A stretch of 64,000 bases of DNA from Spartobacteria bacterium LR76 (lineage in GTDB: Bacteria > Verrucomicrobiota > Verrucomicrobiia > Chthoniobacterales > Terrimicrobiaceae): assembly GCA_003054655.1 (NCBI GenBank), contig QAYZ01000013.1, positions 124,001 to 188,000 on the forward strand, written 5' to 3'. Shown here piece by piece: positions 53,501 to 62,474 of the stretch. Below the pieces are notes generated by a model, which was given only the letters and a program-made list of their open reading frames with translations, did no database searches and was not told the origin of the DNA. Position 1 is the first letter of the stretch. Each line of letters begins with the position of its first letter. The position numbers were made by a program, and so were the translations under genes.

Positions 53501-54913
53501 ATGAGCACTGATACCAAACCGGACATCGCCATCGACCGCTCGGTCGGTGACTTCAGCTACGATGTCAATTACGAGTACGATGCGGGCACCGGTCTTTCCG
53601 ACAAGACGATCGACTACATCGCCGACGTCAAAAACGACCCGGAGTGGATTCGCGAGTTCCGGCACGAGGCCTACCGCAAGTTCCTCGAGAAGCCGATGCC
53701 GACCAACTGGGCGAGCAAGGATCTCGACAACATCATCTTCAACAACATCCGCTACTACCTCTCGCAGGGCACCCAGCCGAAGCGCTCCTGGGACGATGTG
53801 CCGGATGAAATGAAGCAGACCTTTGAACGGCTCGGCATCCCGGAGCAGGAGCGGAAGTTCCTTGCGGGCGTCGAGGCGCAGTTCGACAGCGAGGCGGCTT
53901 ACTCAAACATCAAGGCCGCAGTGGGCGAGCAGGGCGTGATCTTCGTCGGCTCGACCGAGGGCCTGCACAAGCACCCGGAGATTTTCCGCAAGTGGTTCGG
54001 CAAGGTCATCCCGACCGGCGACAACAAATTCAGCGCGCTCAACAGCGCAGTCTTCTCCGGCGGCTCGTTCATCTACGTCCCGCCGGGCGTGAAGGTGAAG
54101 CACCCGCTGCAGGCCTACTTCCGCATCAACGCGGAGAGCTTCGGCCAGTTTGAGCGCACGCTCATCATCGCCGACGAGGGCAGCGAGGTGATGTACATGG
54201 AAGGCTGCACCGCGCCGAAGTTTGAGACCTCCACGCTCCACAGCGCGGTCGTCGAGCTCGTCGCCATGAAGGGCGCCAAGATCCAGTACGTGACCGTGCA
54301 GAACTGGAGCCCGAACGTCTTCAACCTCGTGACCAAGCGCGGTCTCGCCCACGAAGAGGCCGAGATCAAGTGGATCGATTGCAACATCGGCTCCCGCCTC
54401 ACGATGAAATATCCCGGCGTGGTGATGAAGGGCCGCAAGGCGCGCGGCGAGGTCATCTCGATCGCGCTCGCCAGCGACGGCCAGCACCAGGATACCGGCG
54501 CGAAGATGATTCACGCCGCCGACGAGACCACGAGCAACATCGTTTCGAAGTCGATCAGCGTCGGCACCGGCCGGGCCACCTATCGCGGCCTCGTTCACGT
54601 GCCAAAGCACCTCAAGGGTTGCAAAAACAACACCGAGTGCGACGCGCTCCTCATCAACTCGCACAGCCGTACGGACACCTATCCGTCGATCACCGTGCGC
54701 GGCCAGGGCAACTCCTGCCAGCACGAGGCCAGTGTGAGCCAGATCAGTGAAGAGCAGATTTTCTACATGCAGCAGCGTGGAATCTCCGAGGGCGCGGCCA
54801 TGAGCCTCGCGGTCAATGGATTCGTCAACGACCTCGTCCAGCAGTTCCCGATGGAATACTCGGTCGAGTTGAAGCGTTTGATCGACCTGGAGATGGAGGG
54901 ATCGGTAGGATGA
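53501..54913 (+). CDS. sufB: Fe-S cluster assembly protein SufB
   Basis: 470 aa. Scaffold subunit that binds the nascent cluster. Right-handed beta-helix core and conserved parts [54 protein letters not shown] and [15 protein letters not shown]. The cysteine accepting sulfur is likely the one in EGCTAPKF or GNSCQHEA. 24 bp after sufC; its end overlaps sufD by 4 bp. Confidence 0.97.
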   Translation: MSTDTKPDIAIDRSVGDFSYDVNYEYDAGTGLSDKTIDYIADVKNDPEWIREFRHEAYRKFLEKPMPTNWASKDLDNIIFNNIRYYLSQGTQPKRSWDDVPDEMKQTFERLGIPEQERKFLAGVEAQFDSEAAYSNIKAAVGEQGVIFVGSTEGLHKHPEIFRKWFGKVIPTGDNKFSALNSAVFSGGSFIYVPPGVKVKHPLQAYFRINAESFGQFERTLIIADEGSEVMYMEGCTAPKFETSTLHSAVVELVAMKGAKIQYVTVQNWSPNVFNLVTKRGLAHEEAEIKWIDCNIGSRLTMKYPGVVMKGRKARGEVISIALASDGQHQDTGAKMIHAADETTSNIVSKSISVGTGRATYRGLVHVPKHLKGCKNNTECDALLINSHSRTDTYPSITVRGQGNSCQHEASVSQISEEQIFYMQQRGISEGAAMSLAVNGFVNDLVQQFPMEYSVELKRLIDLEMEGSVG

Positions 54914-56187
54914 GCACGACCTTGGACGACAATACGATCGAAACAACCACGCCAGCGTGGCTGGCCGAGCTTCAGGCTGCGGCGCTGAAGGACTACGAAA
55001 ACACGCCCGCGCCCACCCGCCGCGACGAGGCCTGGCGCTACTCCGACCTCTCCGCGCTCAACCTCGACGCCTTTGTCGAGGCGAAGCCCGTGGAAAGCGA
55101 AGGCCGCCTGATCAACTCCTCGCGCGGAGTGGAACAGACCGCCGCAAAGCTGGTCTTTGGCAACAACGCCCTGCTGCACGCCGACACCGCCAGCCTTCCA
55201 GCCGGGGTGGTAGTCGCCCCGCTCGATGTCGCCGCCCGCGATCATGCGGAGATCTTCCGCCGCTACTTCATGGCCCAGCCCGTCGAGCTCGGCTCCCACA
55301 AGTACGCCGCCCTGCACAAGGCGCGCGTCACCGGGGGCACTTTCATCTACGTGCCGGCCAATGTCGAGGTGGCCCTGCCCATCGAGGTGTTTCACTGGGT
55401 CGAAGGCGAAAACGCCTCGGTATTTCCTCACACCCTCATCATCTGCGGTGAGAACAGCAAGGTGACCGTGCTGGATTACTTCCAGAGTTCCGACAACCAG
55501 CGGGCCTTCGCCTGCGGCGTCAATGACCTGCATCTGGAGCGCGGAGCAAAGCTCAATTACGTCGCAGTCCAGAACTGGTCGCCCACCTCGCTCGCCTTTC
55601 ACATCAACTCGACCATCGTCGCCCGCGACGCCACGAGTTCTGCCCTCAGCCTGAACTTCGGCGGCGGCTTCGTGCGCGGGGAATCGCTCAGCCGTCTCGA
55701 TGGCGAGGGTTCCCGCAGCGAGATGCTCTCGATCAACCCGCTCGATGGCACCCGCATCGTCGACCAGCGCACCCTGCAGGATCACGCCGCGCCGGGCGCG
55801 GCGAGCGACCTGCTGTACCTCAATGCCCTCGACAATGCCTCCCGGTCGATCTTCGCCGGACTCATCAAGGTCGAGGAGGGAGCGCATCGCACCGATGCCT
55901 ACCAGAAGGTCCGCAACCTCATTCTCAGCAACGAGTCCGAGGCCAACTCCATGCCCGGCCTGGAGATCCTCGCCGACGACGTGCGCTGCACCCATGGCGC
56001 GACCTCGGGCGAGATCAATGAGGACGAGTTGTTCTACATGCAGGCTCGCGGCATTCGCAAAGAGGACGGCCGCCGCCTCATCGTGAACGGCTTCTTCCAG
56101 TCGCTCCTCGAGCGCCTTGAGTCCGCCCCGCTGCGCGAGTACCTCGGTCGCAAGGTCACCGAGCGCCTCGGGCTGCCGGTACAGTAA
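54910..56187 (+). CDS. sufD: Fe-S cluster assembly protein SufD
   Basis: 425 aa. Partner of Suf[20 protein letters not shown] at the N-terminus, [44 protein letters not shown]-like region [17 protein letters not shown] and [20 protein letters not shown]. Includes the His in CTHGAT that coordinates the cluster in E. coli SufD. Last gene of the cluster: no sufS, sufU or sufT is present before the terminator, so the cysteine desulfurase must be encoded elsewhere. Confidence 0.95.
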   Translation: MSTTLDDNTIETTTPAWLAELQAAALKDYENTPAPTRRDEAWRYSDLSALNLDAFVEAKPVESEGRLINSSRGVEQTAAKLVFGNNALLHADTASLPAGVVVAPLDVAARDHAEIFRRYFMAQPVELGSHKYAALHKARVTGGTFIYVPANVEVALPIEVFHWVEGENASVFPHTLIICGENSKVTVLDYFQSSDNQRAFACGVNDLHLERGAKLNYVAVQNWSPTSLAFHINSTIVARDATSSALSLNFGGGFVRGESLSRLDGEGSRSEMLSINPLDGTRIVDQRTLQDHAAPGAASDLLYLNALDNASRSIFAGLIKVEEGAHRTDAYQKVRNLILSNESEANSMPGLEILADDVRCTHGATSGEINEDELFYMQARGIRKEDGRRLIVNGFFQSLLERLESAPLREYLGRKVTERLGLPVQ

Positions 56188-56204
56188 GAGAACCCTTTCT
56201 CGCC

Positions 56205-56234
56205 AAAAGGCCGGTGGAAACACCGGCCTTTTTT
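56205..56234 (+). terminator. Rho-independent terminator of the suf operon
   Basis: AAAAGGCCGGTG, GAAA tetraloop, CACCGGCCTTTTTT: a 12-bp perfect stem with T-run 17 bp after the sufD stop. One of the strongest terminators in the window; A-run on the other side makes it bidirectional. Confidence 0.9.
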
Positions 56235-56238
56235 GTGG

Positions 56239-56550
56239 TCAATGAAGGAGCCTGGGCGGAAAGGCCAGCGCCCAATACACCCACACACAGGGCACGAGGA
56301 CGAGCGAAGAAATCACCAGCATATAGCTCCAGCGCCTGGGGTGAATCTGGAAGACGAGTCCCGCCACCAAAGTCCATAGCGATGCCCCGCCAGTCACCGC
56401 CATCCAGAGATATTCTCCTGCGGCACGCGGCGGGAAATTCAGAACGATCAGGAGCATCGCGCCCAGCGCAGGCAGGGAAAGCACCAGGGCGGTGGCGGAA
56501 ACAATCAAACCGCCCAGCCGAAAAATGGCGGATTCCGTCCGGGGTTTCAT
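56239..56550 (-). CDS. Small membrane protein
   Basis: 103 aa with three transmembrane helices: LIVSATALVLSLPALGAMLL, YLWMAVTGGASLWTLVAGLV and YMLVISSLVLVPCVWVYWAL. No recognised family. Convergent with sufD across the shared terminator. Coding is supported by hydrophobic helix pattern and length rather than homology. Confidence 0.55.
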   Translation of the reverse strand: MKPRTESAIFRLGGLIVSATALVLSLPALGAMLLIVLNFPPRAAGEYLWMAVTGGASLWTLVAGLVFQIHPRRWSYMLVISSLVLVPCVWVYWALAFPPRLLH

Positions 56551-56598
56551 GGGATTCCCTGCTCTGAACCCGGCCTTACCGGAGCCGTCGGCGAAAAA

Positions 56599-56841
56599 CT
56601 ACTCCGCCTTGCGCGGCGACTTCACCGCCGCAGCGGCGGCGGCAGCCTGGGCGGCTTTGCGACGGGCGCGGGCGGCAATCACTCGGGCGATCACCTTTTC
56701 GCGATTGGCCTGGTAGGCCTCGCGTTTGCGGGCCTTCTCGGCTTCGCGAAATTCCTCGTCGGTCGCATAACGATTCCGCATGTATTCGCGGTAATAGTTG
56801 CGATGGTACTCGGCTTGTTTCTCGGGGTCGGCGTAAGGCAC
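56599..56841 (-). CDS. Small basic protein, phage-type N-terminus
   Basis: 80 aa with a GTG start at 56841; GAGG sits 3 nt before it. Sequence begins PYADPEKQAEYHRNYYREYM, a pattern frequent in small phage/mobile-element proteins next to HNH nucleases. The rest is highly charged helix with an Ala/Lys-rich tail (RARRKAAQAAAAAAAVK), likely nucleic-acid binding. A longer frame up to 56919 lacks a better start. Confidence 0.5.
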   Translation of the reverse strand: MPYADPEKQAEYHRNYYREYMRNRYATDEEFREAEKARKREAYQANREKVIARVIAARARRKAAQAAAAAAAVKSPRKAE

Positions 56842-56890
56842 GTGCCTCAAAATGCCTTGAAAGATTTTGGCACTCAAGCGCAAAGGCGCG

Positions 56891-59377
56891 TCACCGCCGT
56901 TTCGCCGCCTCCCTCTCACACTCCTGCACCGCCGCCTGGATCCACCATTTTTCGGTTTCCGACTCCGGTTTCCATTCCCTGAGCACCGCCAGCGCCTCGG
57001 CTGGCTTCTGTTTCAAAAGAGTCACCGCTTCCTCCCTTTCCCGGTCGGTGCCAGTCGCAAACCGCGCCGCGAAATGAGCGAACTGTTTCTCAACGGGCAT
57101 CGGGAAATCGCACTCCAAACGGGTCGGCCCCACTACTTCCAGATCGGGAGTGATAAACCGTACCTCCACGACATGCTTTCCCTGAAACACGTGACCCATC
57201 ACGCGTTCAGGAGATTTCAGCGATGTCCACTTCCCCTCATCGAGACGGAACTCGATCTCATTCCTTGAATCGGTCTCCAGCTTGAGACCGCCCCAGTCGT
57301 CGAGCTTGAGCGCCACCTTGTCGAGCGTCGGGTTTCGGTTCGGAATCATCACCCGGACGGGACGATCATAGTCCCGCTGAATCCACGTATTGCCTGCTTT
57401 GTCCACCCGGACCTCCCGTATGTGGCATCGACCCAGAAACGGATGCACCCGGCCATCACGAAAGACAGGCACGGTCTTCCCATTGCGAAAGACATAGAGC
57501 TGCTGCGTTCCCGCCACCCAGATGCGGCCAAGATTGTCCTCCGAGACATAAGGATCGTCGATGTCATGCGGTTCAAACCCCTCCGGCACCTTGCGCCCCG
57601 GAGGCGATCCGCTTCGATCCGGCCACACCTCCTCACCAGCCAGCGCTCTCGGTTCGAGCTGCCATGATTTTGCATCAACTAGGCGATAGGTCGTTTTCGG
57701 ATGATTGATCATCACGCACAAATCCCCCTCGGGTGAATAAAATGGCTGACTGAGAGCAACCCGGCCCGTTCGGCCTGCTATCTGTTCTGCCCCCCATCCC
57801 CTCCACTTCTTGCCATCCCAGAGTTTAAGCCACGAACCCGCAGTCTGATAGGCAACATACCCCTTGCCTCCCACGACAGGCTTGATGAACGACGAATTTC
57901 GAAACGCTGTTCCCAACTCTTCGCGGTACTTGACCAAAGCCGCCTTGAGGTCCGGCAAAACGTCCCAATCCTCCAGATTGGGACTCAGGATACCCACCAC
58001 TTCTGAGTCGTTATACCCAGGGATCACCCAGATGCGTTCACGGGCATCGAGGAGCACCTCGTAATCATGAGGGTAACGGAGTTCGCTCGGGAGCGGAACC
58101 TTCCGCCACTCCGCCCCGGTCCAGACACACAGCAAATCCCTCTCCTCGAAGAAGGTGAATACCCGGTCTTGCGAATCGATCGTCCAGGCGCTGCGTGCCG
58201 GGACGTCCATCACATCTGCCACAGGTTTCTCCTCCAGCAATTCCCTGGAATTCACGACAGCAAACTCCGGCGATCTGTCGTCCTTGGCGAAAATAAAGAA
58301 GCGATCATTTGCGATCGGCACGATCTCCCAGGCAGAACCCATCGCCCAACCGCGCCGCCAGTCGATCACCTCGGCTGTCGTCTTCCCAAAGGGGAAAAAG
58401 ATCGCACCATCCCTGGCCAGCAGAAAAGCTCCATCCGGGGTCTGGCAATACCTGCGGTCATCGGAATGCGCTTCGTAAGGCCAGCCTCCGGGAGGGAACT
58501 CCCTTTGCACCCACTCCCGATCCGCATTCAGTTCCCACACCCTCCTGCCGGTATGCGGCCAATCAAAAAGCAGCCATCCGCTCCCATAGGCCACCAGAGA
58601 GTTGAGATTGCCGAAACTCTTGCCAGCCGGGCCGTGAACCTCCTCCACGCGATAGGAATCGAGATTCATCACATACAGCCGGTTCCTTCCCACCAGCCAG
58701 ATGAAGTCATCGTCCTTTCTGACCACATCAAGAATATCGTCCTTTGGTTCGTCGATCATGGAAATCCCGACGAGCATTTCGCCATCCGCCTTCAACGGAA
58801 CAAATCGTCCGTCCTTTCCGTTGTCGCCCCAGATCCATCGACCACCCCGACTGTCCTCGAAGAAATGGAACGGATACCAGCCCGTATTTCGCGTCTCGCA
58901 AAACGGCTTGACGTCATAGGAAATCGCCCGCCCGGATTCCAGCTCCACTTTGACAACCCATTGACTATTCCTGCACAGCCAGATGCCCTCATTGGAATCC
59001 TCCACTACCTTGATCGACGTACGCGACTCCTCAGGCCAGTCAAAAGGAATCACCTTCTCGACCGCGAGATCCTTCAGGATCATGGCCGCCCACTTTCCTT
59101 TCTTCAGCTCCCACAGCACGACAACCCCTCCGTTTTTTAGCCCCAGGATTCCCTGAACGACCGCCGCCCCGCCAGGACCGGTCGGAGGCAGAGGAGTCCA
59201 TTGCTCTCCGTCGAGCACCGCCAGTTGGCTACACCTGGGTCCTCCGTAAACGTAGAGCCGCCCCGTGTTGTCCGGTGCCATTCCAAGAACCCGGAACGGC
59301 GCCGGCCCAACCGCTGCGCCCGCCCCGTAAAGGCCGAGTAAAAACAGTACGGCCGCCAGCGCGATGCGCCTCACCAT
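56891..59377 (-). CDS. Secreted propeller-like protein
   Basis: 828 aa. Signal peptide VRRIALAAVLFLLGLYGAGA. Repeated strand blocks with a Trp/Asp pattern (LGMAPDNTGRLYVYG, VVEDSNEGIWLCRNSQWV, FFEDSRGGRWIWGDNGKDGR, SEDNLGRIWVAGTQQLYVF, VRVDKAGNTWIQRDYD) resemble the two-component-regulator propeller repeats of sensor proteins. No kinase or DNA-binding domain follows; the C-terminus is helical (TGTDREREEAVTLLKQKPAE). Probably a periplasmic ligand-binding or scaffold protein. Overlaps the preceding DUF4139 gene by 7 bp. Confidence 0.65.
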   Translation of the reverse strand: MVRRIALAAVLFLLGLYGAGAAVGPAPFRVLGMAPDNTGRLYVYGGPRCSQLAVLDGEQWTPLPPTGPGGAAVVQGILGLKNGGVVVLWELKKGKWAAMILKDLAVEKVIPFDWPEESRTSIKVVEDSNEGIWLCRNSQWVVKVELESGRAISYDVKPFCETRNTGWYPFHFFEDSRGGRWIWGDNGKDGRFVPLKADGEMLVGISMIDEPKDDILDVVRKDDDFIWLVGRNRLYVMNLDSYRVEEVHGPAGKSFGNLNSLVAYGSGWLLFDWPHTGRRVWELNADREWVQREFPPGGWPYEAHSDDRRYCQTPDGAFLLARDGAIFFPFGKTTAEVIDWRRGWAMGSAWEIVPIANDRFFIFAKDDRSPEFAVVNSRELLEEKPVADVMDVPARSAWTIDSQDRVFTFFEERDLLCVWTGAEWRKVPLPSELRYPHDYEVLLDARERIWVIPGYNDSEVVGILSPNLEDWDVLPDLKAALVKYREELGTAFRNSSFIKPVVGGKGYVAYQTAGSWLKLWDGKKWRGWGAEQIAGRTGRVALSQPFYSPEGDLCVMINHPKTTYRLVDAKSWQLEPRALAGEEVWPDRSGSPPGRKVPEGFEPHDIDDPYVSEDNLGRIWVAGTQQLYVFRNGKTVPVFRDGRVHPFLGRCHIREVRVDKAGNTWIQRDYDRPVRVMIPNRNPTLDKVALKLDDWGGLKLETDSRNEIEFRLDEGKWTSLKSPERVMGHVFQGKHVVEVRFITPDLEVVGPTRLECDFPMPVEKQFAHFAARFATGTDREREEAVTLLKQKPAEALAVLREWKPESETEKWWIQAAVQECEREAAKRR

Positions 59378-60846
59378 GAATAATGAACAGTGTAGGTGAT
59401 CTTGCGCTCTTCGTCGGGCTTCAGCTCAACAAGGAACTCGATCTCGTCGGAGTTCAGCTTCTTGTAGGTTGTGCTCTTGTCCGTAATCTCCCAGTTCCTC
59501 CACCTTAGCAGGTGCTCGACCACCCGGATGGCCACCGGCTCGGTCTTGCGATTGCGCAGGGTGATTTCAAAGCTCTCGTTTGCCCAGTCGTTGGAGTTAT
59601 CAACCTTGAAGCTGGTCCGCTTGCGCTCGCCCACGAGGTCGAAGGCATCGCCCGTGTAGACGCGCACCGTTTCGTCCTTCGGCGTGTGGTCGATCTGGTT
59701 TTCGCCTGTGAACTCGAGCTGCTTCCCGTCGGCGCGATAAAAACGCACACGACCCTTGGGCAAGGGAATACCAAGGCCGTTTTCCTTCGTGTTCTTGAAC
59801 TCCCTCATCACCGATACCTTGCTGCTGCTCTCGGAGCCAAACTCCTCATTCTGCCGCAAAGAAGCTCGATTGTAGCTCCGCCAGCGACTCCAGTCGATCA
59901 CGGCACCGTCGTACACATAGATCACCTCGCTCTTCACACCGGTGGCACGAATGAACTCAACCTGCTTGGTCTCGCGGTCATGCAGAGTGGCGGGGCGCTC
60001 CAGCGAGTAGAGGTGATATTCGTCGAAGACCTTTTCTGTCACCGTCGGAGGCGGAATGCTCTCAAATGCGGTCGGGGTGGTGATAGGACTGCCATAGTTT
60101 ATAAATCCATCGGAAACAGGAACCTTGTTCACATCGCCCGCCATGAGCTTGATCTTTGCATCGACAAAGTCGCGGCCCGTCTGGTTGTCCATCGTCACCC
60201 AGCCCACAATGTCGAGATCGTTGCCCTTCTCGGGAGCCACGACATTATAGCTGGCCTGCCAGGTCATGCCGCGTGTGATGTAGCCGAGCTCGGCGTTCGT
60301 CTTCAGCGCCTTGGGCGCGTTGATGACCCAGGACAGACGCGGCTTGAGGATGGTGTCATCCCCGAGCGAAGGAAAGATCGGCTGGCCGGGCAGGCCGAAC
60401 TGGATTTTTCCCTCGACCTCGATGATGGGCTCGCCCGCGACCGACACAGCGTTTCGGCCTGGCTGGGCGGGCGGCTGGTAGCCGGAGCGGATGATCTTTC
60501 CTCGCACCACGCGATCGGGCTTCACCTGCTGCGGGATGGAAAATTCAATTTCCTTCCCCTCGAACAGCGACAGCAGCAGCCCCTGACTCAAAGGATCGTT
60601 GCGGTAGCTCTGCTCGAGGATCTGGAGCGGATTCCCCGCCGGGTCGCGCAGAATCACGGTATCCGGCTCGACCTGCATCGTCACTCCGTCAAAAACCACC
60701 TGGTTCTCGCCCTGTTTCAGGTCGAGCGCGATCTGATCGCGCACCACGGCGAAGTTCTGGTTATAGATGGTCAAACCAGGCTGCGCGGAGACCGCTGCCG
60801 CCAGCGACGCGCACCAGCCGGCGATCACAAGCAAGGGGGATTTCAT
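59371..60846 (-). CDS. DUF4139 domain protein (tandem copy 2)
   Basis: 491 aa. Signal peptide KSPLLVIAGWCASLAAAVSA, then QPGLTIYNQNFAVVRDQIAL. Family core: GENQVVFDGVTMQVEPDTVI, GKIQFGLPGQPIFPSLGDDT, MTWQASYNVVAPEKGNDLD and KPDEERKITYTVHYSW. Near-identical to the gene upstream except for two loops (about residues 120-145 and 245-270). Probably surface-exposed or periplasmic; function unknown. 5 bp after copy 1, so co-transcribed. Confidence 0.75.
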   Translation of the reverse strand: MKSPLLVIAGWCASLAAAVSAQPGLTIYNQNFAVVRDQIALDLKQGENQVVFDGVTMQVEPDTVILRDPAGNPLQILEQSYRNDPLSQGLLLSLFEGKEIEFSIPQQVKPDRVVRGKIIRSGYQPPAQPGRNAVSVAGEPIIEVEGKIQFGLPGQPIFPSLGDDTILKPRLSWVINAPKALKTNAELGYITRGMTWQASYNVVAPEKGNDLDIVGWVTMDNQTGRDFVDAKIKLMAGDVNKVPVSDGFINYGSPITTPTAFESIPPPTVTEKVFDEYHLYSLERPATLHDRETKQVEFIRATGVKSEVIYVYDGAVIDWSRWRSYNRASLRQNEEFGSESSSKVSVMREFKNTKENGLGIPLPKGRVRFYRADGKQLEFTGENQIDHTPKDETVRVYTGDAFDLVGERKRTSFKVDNSNDWANESFEITLRNRKTEPVAIRVVEHLLRWRNWEITDKSTTYKKLNSDEIEFLVELKPDEERKITYTVHYSW

Positions 60847-60851
60847 AGGAG

Positions 60852-62363
60852 TTACCAGGAGTAGTGAACGGTGTAGGTGATCTTGCGCTCTTCGTCGGGC
60901 TTCAGCTCGACGAGAAACTCGATCTCGTCGGAATTCAGCTTCTTGAATGGCATGCTCTTGTCCGTGATTTCCCAGTTGTTCCAGCGCATCAGGTGCTCGA
61001 CGACCCGAATCGTCACTGGCTCGGTCTTGCGGTTGCGCACGGTGATTTCGAAGCTCTCGTCCGCCCAGTCGTTGGAGTTATCCACCTTGAAGTTCGTCCG
61101 CTTGCGCTCGCCCACGAGATCGAAAGCATCGCCGGTATAGACGCGCACCGTCTCGTCCTTCGGCGTGTGGTCGATCTGGTTCTCGCCTGTGAACTCGAGC
61201 TGCTTCCCGTCCGCGCGGTAGAAACGCACGTTGCCCTTGGGCAAGGGAATACCCAGGCCGTTTTCCTTGGTATTCTTGAACTCCCGCATGACCGACACCT
61301 TGCTGCTGCTCTCGGAGCCAAACTCCTCGTTCTGCCGCAGAGAGCTGCGGTCGTAGCCGCGCCAGCGGTTCCAATCGATCACTGCGCCGTCGTAAACGTA
61401 GATAACTTCGCTCTTCACCCCGGAGGCCCGGATGAACTCGACCTGCTTCGTCTCGCGGTCGTGCAGGGTCACCGGGCGCTCCAGCGTGTAGAGGTGGTAT
61501 TCGTCGAAGGCTTTTTCGGTGACCTGCGTATCGCTACGAGGTCTTTCGCGAGCACCCGACATTGCAAAGAGCCGAGCTTGCGGCTCATCCGGAGTAAGCT
61601 TGCTCACATCGCCCGCCATCAGCTTGATCTTCGCATCCGCGAAGTCGCGCCCGGTCTGGTTGTCCATCGTCACCCAGCCCACAATGTCGAGATCGTTGCC
61701 TTTCTCGGGAGCCACGACGTTGTAGCTCGCCTCCCACGTCATGCCGCGCGTGATGTAGCCGAGTTCGGCCTCCGTCTTCAACGCCTTGGGCGCGTTGATG
61801 ACCCAGGAAAGACGCGGCTTGAGGATGGTGTCGTCCCCGAGCGATGGAAAGACCGGCCTGCCCGGCAGGCCAAACTGGATCTTGCCATCGACCTGGATGA
61901 TCGGCGCACCCGCTCCGCTCTCGCTGGACATGGCCATCTGGGTCATGGCGTACTGGTTGCCGTAGCGCCGCATGGCGAGGCTGTTGTGCGCAACATACCC
62001 GGAGCGAATGATCTTCCCGCGCACGATGCGGTCGGGCTTGGAAATCTCCCCGATGTAGAAATCAATCTCCTGCCCCTCGAAAAGCGACAGCAGCAGGGCC
62101 TGACTGACGGGATCATTGCGATAACTCTGCTCGAGGATTTGCAGCGGATTCCCCGCCGGGTCGCGCAGGATCACGGAGTCCGGCTCCACCTGCATCGTCG
62201 CTCCATCGAAAACGACCTGATTTTCGCCCTGCTTCAGGTCGAGCGAAATACTGTCGCGCACGACGGCGAAGTTCTGATTATAAATCGTAAGCGCCGGTTG
62301 CGCTGCCGTGGCGCAAGCCAGCAGCGCGAACAGCCCGAGGAGGGAGAAGAGGGGCGTTTTCAC
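60852..62363 (-). CDS. DUF4139 domain protein (tandem copy 1)
   Basis: 503 aa with a GTG start and signal peptide KTPLFSLLGLFALLACATAA. Same architecture as the downstream copy, with longer loops: a Met/Gly-rich insertion (RRYGNQYAMTQMAMSSESGA, about 125-150) and a different linker near 255 (SKLTPDEPQARLFAMSGARE). Core strands and C-terminus nearly unchanged. The pair likely arose by tandem duplication. Located 112 bp from the proS stop, behind its terminator. Confidence 0.75.
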   Translation of the reverse strand: MKTPLFSLLGLFALLACATAAQPALTIYNQNFAVVRDSISLDLKQGENQVVFDGATMQVEPDSVILRDPAGNPLQILEQSYRNDPVSQALLLSLFEGQEIDFYIGEISKPDRIVRGKIIRSGYVAHNSLAMRRYGNQYAMTQMAMSSESGAGAPIIQVDGKIQFGLPGRPVFPSLGDDTILKPRLSWVINAPKALKTEAELGYITRGMTWEASYNVVAPEKGNDLDIVGWVTMDNQTGRDFADAKIKLMAGDVSKLTPDEPQARLFAMSGARERPRSDTQVTEKAFDEYHLYTLERPVTLHDRETKQVEFIRASGVKSEVIYVYDGAVIDWNRWRGYDRSSLRQNEEFGSESSSKVSVMREFKNTKENGLGIPLPKGNVRFYRADGKQLEFTGENQIDHTPKDETVRVYTGDAFDLVGERKRTNFKVDNSNDWADESFEITVRNRKTEPVTIRVVEHLMRWNNWEITDKSMPFKKLNSDEIEFLVELKPDEERKITYTVHYSW

Positions 62364-62422
62364 GTCAACCGAGTTAACGCGAAACGCAAAGTTTTCTTAA
62401 GACAAAACTTAGGATCTCCCGA

Positions 62423-62461
62423 AAAAAGCAAAAAGGCCGCTCCGAGGTCTTCGAAGCGGCC
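62423..62461 (-). terminator. Rho-independent terminator of proS
   Basis: On the minus strand GGCCGCTTCGA pairs with TCGGAGCGGCC (62461-62435), one mismatch, followed by TTTTTGCTTTTTT. 13 bp after the proS stop. Confidence 0.8.
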
Positions 62462-62474
62462 CCGTTGAGAAGGC

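Noticed and set aside
56599-56841. Prophage remnant
   Set aside because: Only a single small protein has a phage-like N-terminus; no integrase, capsid, att site or HNH gene is nearby.
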